From NCBI GenBank assembly GCA_023627715.1, contig JAMAHW010000003.1, positions 1 to 64,000 of the forward strand: a stretch of 64,000 nucleotides of DNA, read 5' to 3'. A program made the translations under genes and the position numbers. Below, in pieces: positions 35,204-45,377 of this stretch (within the stretch, counting starts at the first letter, position 1; each line of letters begins with the position of its first letter). Below the pieces are notes generated by a model, which saw nothing but the letters and a program-made list of their open reading frames with translations, was not told where the DNA came from and made no database searches. This DNA comes from Periconia sp. R9002 (Eukaryota > Ascomycota > Dothideomycetes > Pleosporales > Periconiaceae).

Positions 35204-35806
35204 TCATTCAGCCTCCGGCGTGTAACGCGAACACTTGTCACGAAGCTCTTTATCATTCACAATGAATGTCCGTTTTTTGCCAAACACAGTGACTTTCCAC
35301 GTTGTATTGCGAGCGTGAGCATTTAGTTCCATAACTCGGAGCCACCCTTCGTCATAATACCAGTCATTGAAACCCTTGTAATTCACTCCAGTATCCACAA
35401 CAAGGTGCACAACTTGGAGGCAAGGAAACATAACCAGATGAGGCCGCTTCGTTCCCTCGCCCCAATTATATGCCACAAGCTCACGGACATGGCAACGGCC
35501 TTTGGGGACATTTGTTTTGGGTTTGAAGTTGTTCCCGGATATCGTGAACGCGGAGAGCGTGAACGGCAGTTTCGAGGTTTCTTTGTAAATGTGCTTGCAC
35601 GTGCGTTGGAGGGCTAAGGGGTTTTTGAAGCTTTTGCTTGCTTTGAACTCGACGTCGTCGCTGACGATCCAGTCTTCTCCTCCGAATACGTACTTGTAGA
35701 TTATATTGCGAACTTCGGGAGGAAATGTGAGGAAGTCGTGGTTCGTGGGGTGCGCGTTCGCTTCGCTTTGGATAAGGTGGGTGGTATTTTGAATGTTTGG
35801 AGTCAT
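35204..35806 (-). CDS. F-box-like/2EXR-type family protein, copy 1
   Basis: Single exon. The ATG at 35806 gives 200 aa; an upstream in-frame ATG at 35926 would add 40 residues of low-complexity text. The family core is clear: FLTFPPEVRNIIYKYVF (residues near 26-42, an F-box-like helix pair), then GGEDWIV, FKASKSFKNPLAL and the TCKHIYKETSKLPFTLSAF helix. The C-terminal half is variable and ends in an alpha/beta segment (TTWKVTVFGKKRTFIVND). In ascomycetes such short proteins are numerous and uncharacterised. Some may act as substrate adaptors of SCF ligases, but no Skp1 contact can be shown here. It is the first of five related units on this strand. Confidence 0.75.
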   Translation of the reverse strand: MTPNIQNTTHLIQSEANAHPTNHDFLTFPPEVRNIIYKYVFGGEDWIVSDDVEFKASKSFKNPLALQRTCKHIYKETSKLPFTLSAFTISGNNFKPKTNVPKGRCHVRELVAYNWGEGTKRPHLVMFPCLQVVHLVVDTGVNYKGFNDWYYDEGWLRVMELNAHARNTTWKVTVFGKKRTFIVNDKELRDKCSRYTPEAE

Positions 35807-36191
35807 GTTGTGTGATTCCTTGGTGGGAGGGTAGAAGTTGGTTGAGGGGTAGTGGTGGTCTGAAGAAGACAAGAGGTATCGTTGGGAAGATTGGAAGTTG
35901 TATATATAGCCTTGAGGCTCATGCACGGACCATTGTGAATAACCAATGAGAGGTGGATTGTTTGGTTGAAGCTTCTTGTATCACCGGAATTTGAACAGGA
36001 ATATATAGTGCATAAACAGAACAAGCCCGAATACATGTATTCTGAGTGTATGGTTCGTACTTTACTGATGTGGCTATGTACATGCATCATGGTGATCATG
36101 CTTGCCAAACTCCGCCGGTGAGCTCAAGATCCCCATGAACTTCCCTTCCTTCAATGAGCCCTTATTCGCGGAAATCCCATCTCGGGACCCA

Positions 36192-36605
36192 CTAAATTGC
36201 AGAGGCAGGTAGGCGTTCAGTTTGTTCCTTAATGTACTCACTAAAGTTTTCGATTTTCAGCGTCTTTGTCTTCGACCAAACTAGGGTTTTACCGGAATTC
36301 CGTGGAAGACTGGTAAGCACGAGGTAGTGTAAGACACGATGAGCTCCATCCCAATCCCGGGGTTCGTTGTAATTCACCGTTTCGAAGATCCACTTGCTCC
36401 GGATGATGATCAAGTGTCGGACGGATGAACACTGCTCGAAAAGGCCATAAAAGTGGTAGTCACAGTAACCCTCCCAGTATTTTTCTAAGACGATTGTTTG
36501 AACAAGAGCCAACCCCTTGGGAGCATTTTTCCACAGTCGAATGGTCTTGTACGGGATCTTAAATGCACTTAGTGTGAATGGTAGTTTGGCGGCCTCGTTG
36601 TGCAC
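36192..36605 (-). pseudogene. N-terminally truncated F-box-like/2EXR copy 2
   Basis: The frame from 36605 encodes 137 aa starting inside the conserved helix: HNEAAKLPFTLSAFKIPY aligns with YKETSKLPFTLSAF of copy 1. The LPxEIRNxVY motif and the EDW block are missing upstream, and the frame upstream hits TAG within a few codons. The downstream part keeps the family pattern (GYCDYHFYGLFEQCSSVRHL, then SGKTLVWSKTKTLKIENFSE). It therefore looks like a copy whose 5' half was deleted or replaced. A spliced 5' exon from the odd Ser/Arg-rich frame at 36618-36842 is conceivable but would not restore the motif. Confidence 0.6.
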
Positions 36606-37536
36606 TTGTGATCTCCACTAGAAAAGCCCTGATTCTTGTCCGCGGATACGTTCAATCTCTTTCCAGCCCTGTCGCTTTCGACTGCTGTAGGATTGTAATT
36701 GCGTTTCTGTGCTATGTTTGTTTGGCTTCGAAATCGAACGGTTGATTGCGTGGTTGTCTGCAGTAATGTGGAGAGGAGAAGGTGTAGTAGAAACGATATA
36801 TTCCACGAGAGGGGACCGTGCGTCTCGCTTATGAGGCAACAAAGTGAAGGTGGGTGATATTTCAGCCCGATAGGTTGAATGTAGTAGTAAATATAATGGT
36901 AAAAGTAGATTATATAGGTTGTGCTAGGTAAGGAAACTCTGTATTGGTACCTTACTACCTGAGAGGGCAGGCGGCATTTATATAAGGCCACCTTGTCCAT
37001 GCTGCTGCCTAGTGCAGTGAGCAAACGCAAACAACAAACGCGAACAGTGAAAGATCGGATCACGTGACAGGGATATACCCAACAGGTTGTAGGCAAGGTA
37101 AATTTGGTGTAGTTAATACTTGATACCTAAAGTGCGACTAGTTGGTCAAGGTCAAACCAGTGAGGTCATTGATCTGACCAATGTAACAACTAAGAGGTAA
37201 ATACGCAAAAGAGTAATTAGCACGGTTGTGGGCAGGAGCGTTCAGAATCATGATTGTGAGAATTCTAATAGGGGAAGGAGCGTACATCACGAACATCACT
37301 TGTAAGCATGGAAAACAAAATAAGTATCTGGCTATAAGGTGGATTTCTACCTTGAGTTTGTGTGGTGGACCGTGTCCATTCCATCGTCTACCGAGACTCC
37401 ACCAGTTTGGTTGTTCTCGATACACATTCTGTTTCTATCAATGATTCTCTGCAATCGACTGTTCAGTTTTCCCCGCAAATCCTATTATGTTTGCTTCGTC
37501 CAATCAGCTCCCTAACTGGAAGGGATCTACAGCTGA
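36606..37536. other. Intergenic stretch within the F-box-like cluster
   Basis: About 930 bp between copies 2 and 3. Frames here have no family motif. It may retain scrambled upstream sequence of copy 2. No RNA gene seen. Confidence 0.4.
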
Positions 37537-38262
37537 TTATGTTGATGTCGTGTCCGCTGCCGCCGGCGCCGGCGCCGTGATTTTCTTCACCGCGTCCACG
37601 AGGATGCCAACGGTAAGTGTTTGCCGAAGCGTCTCAGATGTGATGTTCTTGAAAACGGTTGTCTTCTTGCCCTCGTGGATGAGGGTCAGAGTCCACTTTA
37701 TCTTCCATCCATTTTTGCACACATCCTTGTCAAGGAACAGCAGATTGCCTCGTATTTTGTCACAATCCCACACACCAGCGTCCAAATCAGAAGCCTCCAA
37801 GACGTGATGGATCTCTTTCAGCTCAGGCATTTGATGTAGAAGATAGATCGGGGACCACAACAGGAATTGGTAGTCCCCGTCTTCCTCCATCCAGTCTTCG
37901 TAGTCGGAACCGAGGTCCTCCAAGTCATGGTGCATCAGTAGTGAACGGAACCGAGAAAGAGGCTTAAGGAGATTGTCCTTGGCCCTAGGATACATTGTGA
38001 TGGAAGAGCGCAACGCACAGAGCGTGAACGGCAGATTCGAAGCTTCATCGCGAATCTGTTTGCAGGTTCCGAGTAGAGCTAGGGGCTGTTTGAATGACTT
38101 GCTAGCTTTGAATGGATCATCCATGCAATCTTCGTGGAGAACCCAATCTTCATCGCCGAAGACAAAGTCGTAGACCCTATTTCGAATTTCTGCAGGTAAA
38201 TCGAGAAAGCGGGATTTGGATTCCGTCATCGTATCGTTTTTTGTGTACTCAGTCGAATTCAT
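37537..38262 (-). CDS. F-box-like/2EXR-type family protein, copy 3
   Basis: Single exon, 241 aa from 38262; a second ATG at residue 12 is equally plausible. The core is FLDLPAEIRNRVYDFVFGDE followed by DWVL, FKASKSFKQPLALLGTCKQI and ASNLPFTLCALRSSITMYPR. The second half carries LWSPIYLLHQMPELKEIHHV and the strand pair GWKIKWTLTLIHEGKKTTVF, both shared with copy 4, its closest relative here. The C-terminus is Ala/Pro-rich. The function is unknown. The shared orientation and lack of introns with copies 1 and 4 fit local tandem duplication. Confidence 0.75.
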   Translation of the reverse strand: MNSTEYTKNDTMTESKSRFLDLPAEIRNRVYDFVFGDEDWVLHEDCMDDPFKASKSFKQPLALLGTCKQIRDEASNLPFTLCALRSSITMYPRAKDNLLKPLSRFRSLLMHHDLEDLGSDYEDWMEEDGDYQFLLWSPIYLLHQMPELKEIHHVLEASDLDAGVWDCDKIRGNLLFLDKDVCKNGWKIKWTLTLIHEGKKTTVFKNITSETLRQTLTVGILVDAVKKITAPAPAAADTTST

Positions 38263-38615
38263 TCCTGTGATGTTCCTTTCCGATTATTCGTTGTTATGTA
38301 GTTTGAATTAATTTGGATATCCAGGCATTGTGTGAAATTGTGTGAAAGTTGTGTGGGAGAAGGATTATCATGAAGGAGGAAGTTTGTATTTAAGTCAAAG
38401 GGGTTGGTCCGTGCACTTCAGAGTAACCGTATCCATGTGCGTGCACGATGGACTATGTTGATGATTAATCGTTTGGGATAACAAACACTACTTTAATAGA
38501 CCAATATGCGTGCACAATGCCGACTATTCCCATGTTTGGTTGATAGGTGAAAGAGGAATTCGGACAGCTTCCGCTAACCAAAAAATAATGAGTCATCAAT
38601 CCCATCTGACTAATG

Positions 38616-38783
38616 TACATCACGGGGTTTGGCACACCCTAAGAAGGCTGTCTAACAGAAATTAAAGTCTTAAATGCCCGTTAAGTGCCTGTAGAAGCTA
38701 AGTTAAGAGGATGTTTAATAGTATTTTAAAGTAGAAAGTACGGTTAACAGCCTTTTCCTAACCTAGCCAAACCCCGTAATGTA
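38616..38783. mobile_element. MITE-like element with terminal inverted repeats
   Basis: The left end (38616-38633) reads TACATCACGGGGTTTGGC. The right end (38766-38783) is its reverse complement with one mismatch (17 of 18). Weaker inverse similarity continues inward, including AAGGCTGT followed by TAAC on both arms. The ends can be read as TA target duplications flanking a CAT(C/T)ACGGGGTTTGGC repeat, the pattern left by Tc1/mariner-type transposases. The element is 168 bp, AT-rich inside and has no ORF, so it would be non-autonomous. It lies between copies 3 and 4 of the F-box-like family. Confidence 0.65.
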
Positions 38784-39493
38784 GGTATTGATCAGATTTG
38801 TTTGCTATCGCGAACCGGTTGATCGAAATACAACCTTCTGAGGGGAAAAATCGCATATAATTTCCTTGGTGGGACGTACACAGGCAAATAACTGTCACGT
38901 AAGTGGCTTGTACACAGCTAAGTGAATCATCTATGTAGGGACAGTTTAGTATTGCTGGCAATCGTAAGTGGGTCGAAATCTCCATTTACTCCTGCAGATT
39001 ATTGCAATCAGTGGTTATTTTTATCGCAACGTGCTTGAATTGAAAGTCTTCTTGTCTTTGCAACAGATTGATGAAATCATTCACGGTATTGACATCAAGT
39101 AGAAGAAATTACAGGTCTCGTCCTTGGCTAGGACCTGCACATAGGTAAAGTTTTTTAAACAACGTAAATATAATAGCTTCCCAGTGCATAACGACAAAGT
39201 GGAATTCGCACCGAATACTACTAATTGCATGTCGATAGTCTCATGTCCCTGCTCCCTTGCAAAGACCAACAAACCAACAATACATTACTCGGAGACATGT
39301 TCCTCATCGACGCTCAGTCCATATCCTCCAATTTACGTCTGTTTCGTGGGATTGTAGAAGGAATTTCGGGAAACTCAGTTAGGAAGAACCCTATTTCGTT
39401 CAACAATCTCGGCCGTGTTTTCGATCTTGTTCTTTATCATAGAGATCGCTACCTTGAATAGACCAACTGCGAATTCCTAAGATTTTGCATCCG

Positions 39494-40135
39494 CTACTGA
39501 GGGTTCGTTGGCATAATCTTCTTCAGCGCATCCTTCAGGCTGGCAACGCAAAAAGTTTGACGAAACATGCTGGCTGTGATGTTCTTGAAAAGCGTCGTCT
39601 TCTTTTCATTATCGATCAAGGTAAGACTCCAGTGTATTTCCCAGCCCTTTTCTTCGCAAGATGATACAAGAAATTGCAGTTCTGCTACTATCTCTTCGCA
39701 CTCCCATATGTCAGCACCGGCCTGCGAATCAAAAGCCTCCAAGACATTATGGACGTTTCTGAGCCCTGGTAATTGACTTAGAAGATATTCCGGGGACCAC
39801 AATCTAAAATGGTACTCTTCTTCGTCATTCAAGCAGTGGTAAATCTCTACTGAATGTACGGACGAAATGCCTGGGGGAAGTTTGAACCTAGGATACATAG
39901 TGACCGGCGTGCGCAGCCCACAGAGCGCAAACGGCAGATTTGATGTTTCAAGATGCACTTGCTTGCATGTCCGAAGAAGAGCGAGGGGGTCTTTAAAGGA
40001 TTTGGTAACTTTGAAAGGCTCGCTGTGGACATCCTTATCATCAAGGACCCAGTCTTCGTCGCCAAACACGAAGTCGTAGACCCTATTGCGTATCTCGCCG
40101 GGTAAAGTGAGGAAGTTGCCTTTGAATTCTTCCAT
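39494..40135 (-). CDS. F-box-like/2EXR-type family protein, copy 4
   Basis: Single exon, 213 aa. It starts directly before the core: MEEFKGNFLTLPGEIRNRVY, then DFVFGDEDWVLDD, FKVTKSFKDPLALLRTCKQV and TSNLPFALCGLRTPVTMYPR. It is the closest match to copy 3, sharing RLWSPEYLLSQLPGLRNVHN, an EAFDSQAG region and GWEIHWSLTLIDNEKKTTLF near the C-terminus. Frame and motifs are intact, so it is probably functional. The gap to copy 3 (38263-39493) holds the MITE-like element and nothing else I can identify. Confidence 0.75.
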   Translation of the reverse strand: MEEFKGNFLTLPGEIRNRVYDFVFGDEDWVLDDKDVHSEPFKVTKSFKDPLALLRTCKQVHLETSNLPFALCGLRTPVTMYPRFKLPPGISSVHSVEIYHCLNDEEEYHFRLWSPEYLLSQLPGLRNVHNVLEAFDSQAGADIWECEEIVAELQFLVSSCEEKGWEIHWSLTLIDNEKKTTLFKNITASMFRQTFCVASLKDALKKIMPTNPQ

Positions 40136-40835
40136 TTGTTCTCTGTAGTGGCTGGGTCAGATTTGGAAATAAGGGAGTGATTCAGCGCAAAACCCACTGC
40201 TTGTTATCCTTGCTTGAATTCATTTGATTTGTTATCCCTCCTGTAACACTTGCTGGCAACGAAGTCTTTAATTTGCTCGTAGCTGTTGGTAGTATGAGGG
40301 TGGTCTCGACGTCCGGTGTTTGTCTACGGGTGGAGAGAAGGATTATTCGCGCCTTTTTATATGTTGTAGGGCCACCCCTTCTACAGGAGAAACATATTTT
40401 AAGCGCCCTATTTACTTCCTACGATAAAGAAATAAGGGCTAACACAGAACTCCTGATCCGGGTGTATAGAATAAGGAAACATCTATTGTCAAAGGCTTGA
40501 TCGTGTGTGGTGGATGCCTAGGTAGTCGGGGGGTGAACCATGGATCAACAATGACTCATTTACTACTACCGTGCACCTCGCCTATTCAAGAATATCCTAC
40601 CCTTTTCTTATCGTCACATGTTCAGCTTTTGTACTGTATACTAACGAACAAATACATGTTTTTTTTTTTACTCTTATTACAATTGCATTTCATTCTGAGA
40701 TCATTTTGCCCTTGGGATTTTCATCAAGAGAATTACTTGGAAACATTTTCCTCGCCGGCATCCAGTCCCGATCTACCATTGTACTTGATCGTAGCAATAC
40801 AAAATGAAATAATATTCAAAAAAAAAAAAAATCAA

Positions 40836-41622
40836 CTATGTAAAACCCCAAATCTGGCTAACAATCTCGGCTGTGCTCTTCATGTTAACCACTAACGCCG
40901 AGTCGCCCTCGTCCTCCCCAGCGTAAACCTTCAAACTCACGTTCGCATTGGAATGATGGTTAAGAGCCACATCCAGAATTCCATGTCCCTTTTTCTCATA
41001 CCAATCCCTCACGTCCTCGCATGTCTCCTCTGTGTATAAATCGTAGACGTAGATGTTCTTGAGAGAAGGGAATTGATCGAGAAGACTGCCGAGGTTGGAA
41101 GCATACCAAGGTTGAATTTCTTCATCCGAATATACGCCGAGATCGAGTTCAACTAGACTGATTGACTCGGCAAAGAACTGGTTATACGGGTAGGAATGCC
41201 TTGGGTAACACATGTCCATGGTGAATGTGAATTTGCCCAAGATGAAGGGCAGCCTGGACGTCTCGGCATACACTGTCTTGCAAGTTTGGAGTAAAGCAAG
41301 CGGGTGGTCGTCTTGGATGGGGTCGCGCTTGGTGGCTTTGAATGACAGTTGATCCCACACTATCCAATATCCCGGCGCGAACACGTAGGCGTATATTTCG
41401 TTGCGAACCTCTCCCGGCAACGAAAGGAAGCCAAGCCTTTCCCCTTCTTTTTCTTGCTGTCTTAGAGAACGAGAGTTAGTAACGTAAGAGGAAGCTTATG
41501 TAGCGAAGGACTTACGATATGATCTTGTCCTCGTGTTCGTCATCCGTGGGATTGTTCAATCCCATGGTATCATTCTCGATCTTCGCTGTCGCGTAATTGC
41601 AGTGACTTGCTGAAAGTGCCAT
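40836..41622 (-). CDS. F-box-like/2EXR-type family protein, copy 5
   Basis: Two exons, 41516-41622 and 40836-41460, 243 aa. The 55-nt intron (GTAAGT...CTCTAAG) joins ...DEHEDKIIS to QQEKEGERLGFLSLPGEVRN in frame, supplying the full F-box-like start that an ATG inside exon 2 would lose. The core is LGFLSLPGEVRNEIYAYVFA, with GYWIVW, then DHPLALLQTCKTVYAETSRL. It is the most divergent full-length member and the only one with an intron, so it may be the older locus. A sequence gap begins 158 bp upstream of its start. Confidence 0.75.
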
Positions 41623-41780
41623 GGTGGGTGGTTGGGAGAGCGAAGAGTCGATGCTATAAATAGTTGATTGTTATGGATTTGGGTTGATCAACAGGATGGT
41701 AAAATTGAATTGCTTGAGTATATGAAATTGAATTTGATGCTCACACAGTATTGCTACCCTGGGTATCAACACAGGTAGGG

Positions 41781-41790
41781 NNNNNNNNNN
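41781..41790. other. Run of ten Ns: assembly gap
   Basis: Ten N characters between G-rich and C-rich flanks. The true gap size is unknown, and sequence between copy 5 and the Ap4A phosphorylase gene may be missing. Confidence 0.98.
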
Positions 41791-41925
41791 CCCCCGCACC
41801 AGCACACCCCTACGTGGGGGAGGGGCAATATGCAACGCAGTTGGAAAGCTTCTATCACTATTGAATCGTGGTTTAGTGGGCCACGTGGCATTACTGGTTT
41901 ATTCGCCGAAGACTCATGGAAGATT

Positions 41926-42882
41926 TTAGCATGCATCTCTCGAGATTGCCTCCAGCGGTACCCCAAAAGACGGTAGCAAGGTCATTGGATCTTGCTCAGT
42001 CCAACTTAGATACTCTTCCTCCGACGTGACCCACACCATGCCTACCATGGCAGCCGCGTTTGCGGCCAAATTTCCGACTCTGCCTGTTCTTCGCGGGATA
42101 ACCAAGATCCAACGTTTGGTTAGGATGAGGTTGTGAGGTGCTTCCTGTCCGAGCGAGAGATGCGATAGAAGCTTATGGTATGTATCCACTAGAATGTTCT
42201 CGTTGACTGTTTCCGGTAGACGGTGGACAGCGTGCTTGAAAGGGACTCCTTGGATTGAATAGATTCCTACATAGAAGAGAACAAGACCGTCAGTGGTCGT
42301 GTCGCCCTTGAAATCTTAGCATACAGAGTACCTCACCTTCCTCCATTGAACTCATATCTGGAAATAGCTTTAATCTTGTGTCCGCAGAACGAGGCAAAAC
42401 CTGCATGTGTTTATGCCCCACTGATGCGCCTGCCTCTGCGCCGCAGTTGAAGATAGCAATATGCTCGCTCTTCAGATTCGTCAAGACGTACCACAAAGCG
42501 CCTAAATCCTCAACGTCGAGTGCCTGTTTCTGCGGCACGAAATCAATCGTATGAATTACGAATTGCGGACGGACGACGCAGAACTTGTTCAAAATGAGTT
42601 TGTGCTTTGAGCCGATAAGGCCTAGACTGAAATCCGGATTGGAGTCTGCGAAGGCATTCACGACTTTTTTCTGGTTTGCTGTCATGGGTTTCTTGGCTAG
42701 AGCGGATGCTACGCGGAATTCAAACTGTGGAGTTCAGATTTGCCTGGCAAATTTTGGGATCGCCATGTACTTACATTGAAAGGTTGAGATGCTACATGGC
42801 GGGGTGAGACCTCTTTCCATAGCAACTCTCCTGATTGAACCAGACGGTCAAATTGTGTCAGAGATCGGGTTTCGAGGTCCAT
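41926..42882 (-). CDS. Diadenosine tetraphosphate phosphorylase (ATP adenylyltransferase)
   Basis: Three exons, 42775-42882, 42337-42724 and 41926-42266, 278 aa, with introns of 50 and 70 nt. It matches the yeast Apa1/Apa2 family. N-terminal FEFRVASALAKKP, the central NKFCVVRPQFVIHTIDF strand and the branched-HIT active site GASVGHKHMQVLPRS (His near 140-142) are present. C-terminal HNLILTKRWILVIPRRTGR and NAAAMVGMVWV also fit. The enzyme phosphorolyses Ap4A to ATP and ADP and can exchange the ADP phosphate, in the cytosol. It is somewhat shorter than the yeast enzymes (about 320 aa), but no key block is missing. The next gene upstream, divergent, is lysyl-tRNA synthetase, an enzyme that makes Ap4A. 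Confidence 0.92.
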
Positions 42883-43312
42883 TGGATATCACAAGACGGT
42901 CGTTTATCAAGTATTAGCAATGGAATGGGGAAAAGTGACTGCGATCATAGTCGGTGTACCATCTCCTTTGACCAATCAAATCGAATCATGCTAGCCATTC
43001 TGGATTTGGTATGAATAAGTTAGTAAACTCGTCATTTGTGGAAAAGTTGATCAATTGCAATGAAAATCGAGAAATATTAGTAAAAAGAGGTTAGGCAATA
43101 ATCGTATTCCAGCAAAATGTCATTAATTCGAACACGAATTGCCAAATGGGACGGTTCATTCAACTTCGAACGGAACAACTATTATCCGGCGGGCGGCGGG
43201 GAGACGCGGGGCTGAGTCAAAACATAATTTGACTCTAAAAAAGTACAGTCACCCCGCGGACGACCACACGACACCAGACTCACATCCTCCCAGCAGGACA
43301 ATCGCGAAAATC

Positions 43313-45377
43313 ATGGCTGACGCAAACACGCCCGCCGCCGAGGGCGCTGACAACCTCCACAAGGATCCTGTGACGGGCGAAATGATCTCCAAGAGCGAAT
43401 GTACGCTGTTTCATTGTATTCTGCAAACAATCGAAACTGACTGTTTCCATAGTGAAGCGCCGCCAGAAGCAGCGGGAGAAGGAGGCCAAGAAGGCTGAGA
43501 AAGAGGCTGCCATGCCCGCCCGACCTAAGAAAGAAAAGAAGGAAGACGAAGAAGAATTGAACCCTAACGTATGTGCTCGCATGAAGGTGCTCGAGCTCAG
43601 AACTGACTTGATAACAGCAATACTTTGAGATCCGCAGCAAGAAGATTTCGACTCTCAAGCAGACCAGGGATCCTATTCCTTACCCCCACAAGTTCCATGT
43701 CAACACCAAGCTCGCCGATTTCGTCAAGGAATACAGCTCGTTGGAGAAGGGCCAGACGCTGGAGGACAAGGAAATTCGCGTCGGTGTAAGAATCATCACC
43801 AAGCGTGAGGCAGGAAACTCATTGAAGGTGCGACTTGAACTACTCTATATTGCATTGGGTGCTAACGAGGTTTTGCTCTAGTTCTACGTCAGCAAGGCCG
43901 AAGGCGTAACCGTCCAAATCATGTGCCAACTTCAATATGCGTCTGATAAGGTCCCATTCGAGAAGCAACACGAACATTTACAGCGTGGCGATATCATCGG
44001 TGTAGTGGGATTCCCAGGTCGTACCAACCCCAAGAAGGGTGGTGAGGGAGAACTTTCCATCTTCGCACGTGAAGTTGTTCTACTCACGCCTTGCTTGCGC
44101 ATGTTGCCCACTGAGCATTTCGGCTTCAAGGACCAGGAGCAGCGACACCGGACGAGATTCTTGGATCTGATCATGAACGATACCACCCGCGAGACCTTCA
44201 TTACCAGGACCAAGATTGTCAAGTATGTGCGCAAGTACTTCGATGACCGCGACTTCCTCGAGGTGCAGACGCCCATGATGAACAAGATTGCAGGCGGAGC
44301 CACCGCGCGGCCTTTCAAGACTTTCCACAACGAACTCAACATGGAGCTGTTCCTGCGAATAGCGCCCGAACTCTATCTTAAGGAACTTGTTGTCGGTGGA
44401 CTGGAGCGTGTCTACGAAATCGGTCGTCAATTCCGAAATGAAGGAATCGACCTTACCCACAACCCCGAATTCACTACCTGCGAATTCTATATGGCATATG
44501 CGGACATGCACGACATCTTGGAGATGACCGAGGAACTTGTCAGCGGACTGGTTTATTCCGTCAAGGGCACCTACGAGACCGAATACCACACACAAAGCGG
44601 CGAAACATACAAGGTGAACTGGCAGAAGCCATGGCGAAGAGTGGAAATGATCCCGGAGCTGGAGCGATGCACAGGCGAGAAGTTCCCTCCCGCTTCAGAA
44701 CTCCACACGCAAGAAACCAACGATTTCCTACAGAAGGTGCTCAAGAAGCAGGGTCTGGAATGCTCGCCTCCTCTGACCAACGCGCGCATGATTGACAAGC
44801 TTGTTGGCGAGTACATTGAAGAGACCTGCATCAACCCGACGTTCATCGTGGGCCACCCGGAAGTGATGAGCCCGCTTGCCAAGTACCACCGTGACATCCC
44901 TGGACTGTGTGAGCGATTCGAGGCTTTCGTCTGCAAGAAGGAAATCTGCAACGCGTACACGGAGTTGAACGACCCCTTCGACCAACGTATGCGGTTTGAA
45001 GAGCAGGCAAACCAGAAGGCGCAGGGTGACGACGAGGCCCAGCTCATCGACGAGGTTTTCTGCCAAGCACTCGAGTATGGTCTACCGCCCACCGGTGGAT
45101 GGGGAATGGGTATTGATCGACTGTAAGTAACTACTCATTCCTCGATAATTGATGGACGGAAGCTAATCGCGCGAAACAGTGTCATGTTCTTGACAGACCA
45201 CTACAGCATCAAGGAGGTGCTCACGTTCCCCTTCATGAAGGACATTGTAGAAGACAAGCCGCAGAAGACAGCAGCTGAGATTGCAGGCATCGAGCCCAAG
45301 CCTGAGGAAGGTATTCGTAAGTGTTGACCACTTTTCCATCATTCTATTTGTACTGACACCCTGCAGCTCACAAATGA
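43313..45377 (+). CDS. KRS1: Lysyl-tRNA synthetase, cytosolic
   Basis: Six exons: 43313-43400, 43453-43568, 43618-43827, 43882-45122, 45180-45316 and 45367-45377, 600 aa. Introns are 49-57 nt and the last exon encodes only the final PHK. A basic helix ([19 protein letters not shown]) precedes the OB-fold anticodon domain, as in eukaryotic cytosolic enzymes. The class II core shows motif 1 around [20 protein letters not shown], motif 2 in [20 protein letters not shown] and EFTTCEFY, and motif 3 in [13 protein letters not shown]. No mitochondrial presequence is evident. It charges tRNA-Lys with lysine and can also make Ap4A, the substrate of the adjacent divergent gene product. Confidence 0.95.

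Noticed and set aside
43932..45092. Several minus-strand frames of 110-175 aa opposite lysyl-tRNA synthetase
   Set aside because: They are antisense shadows of a highly conserved exon.
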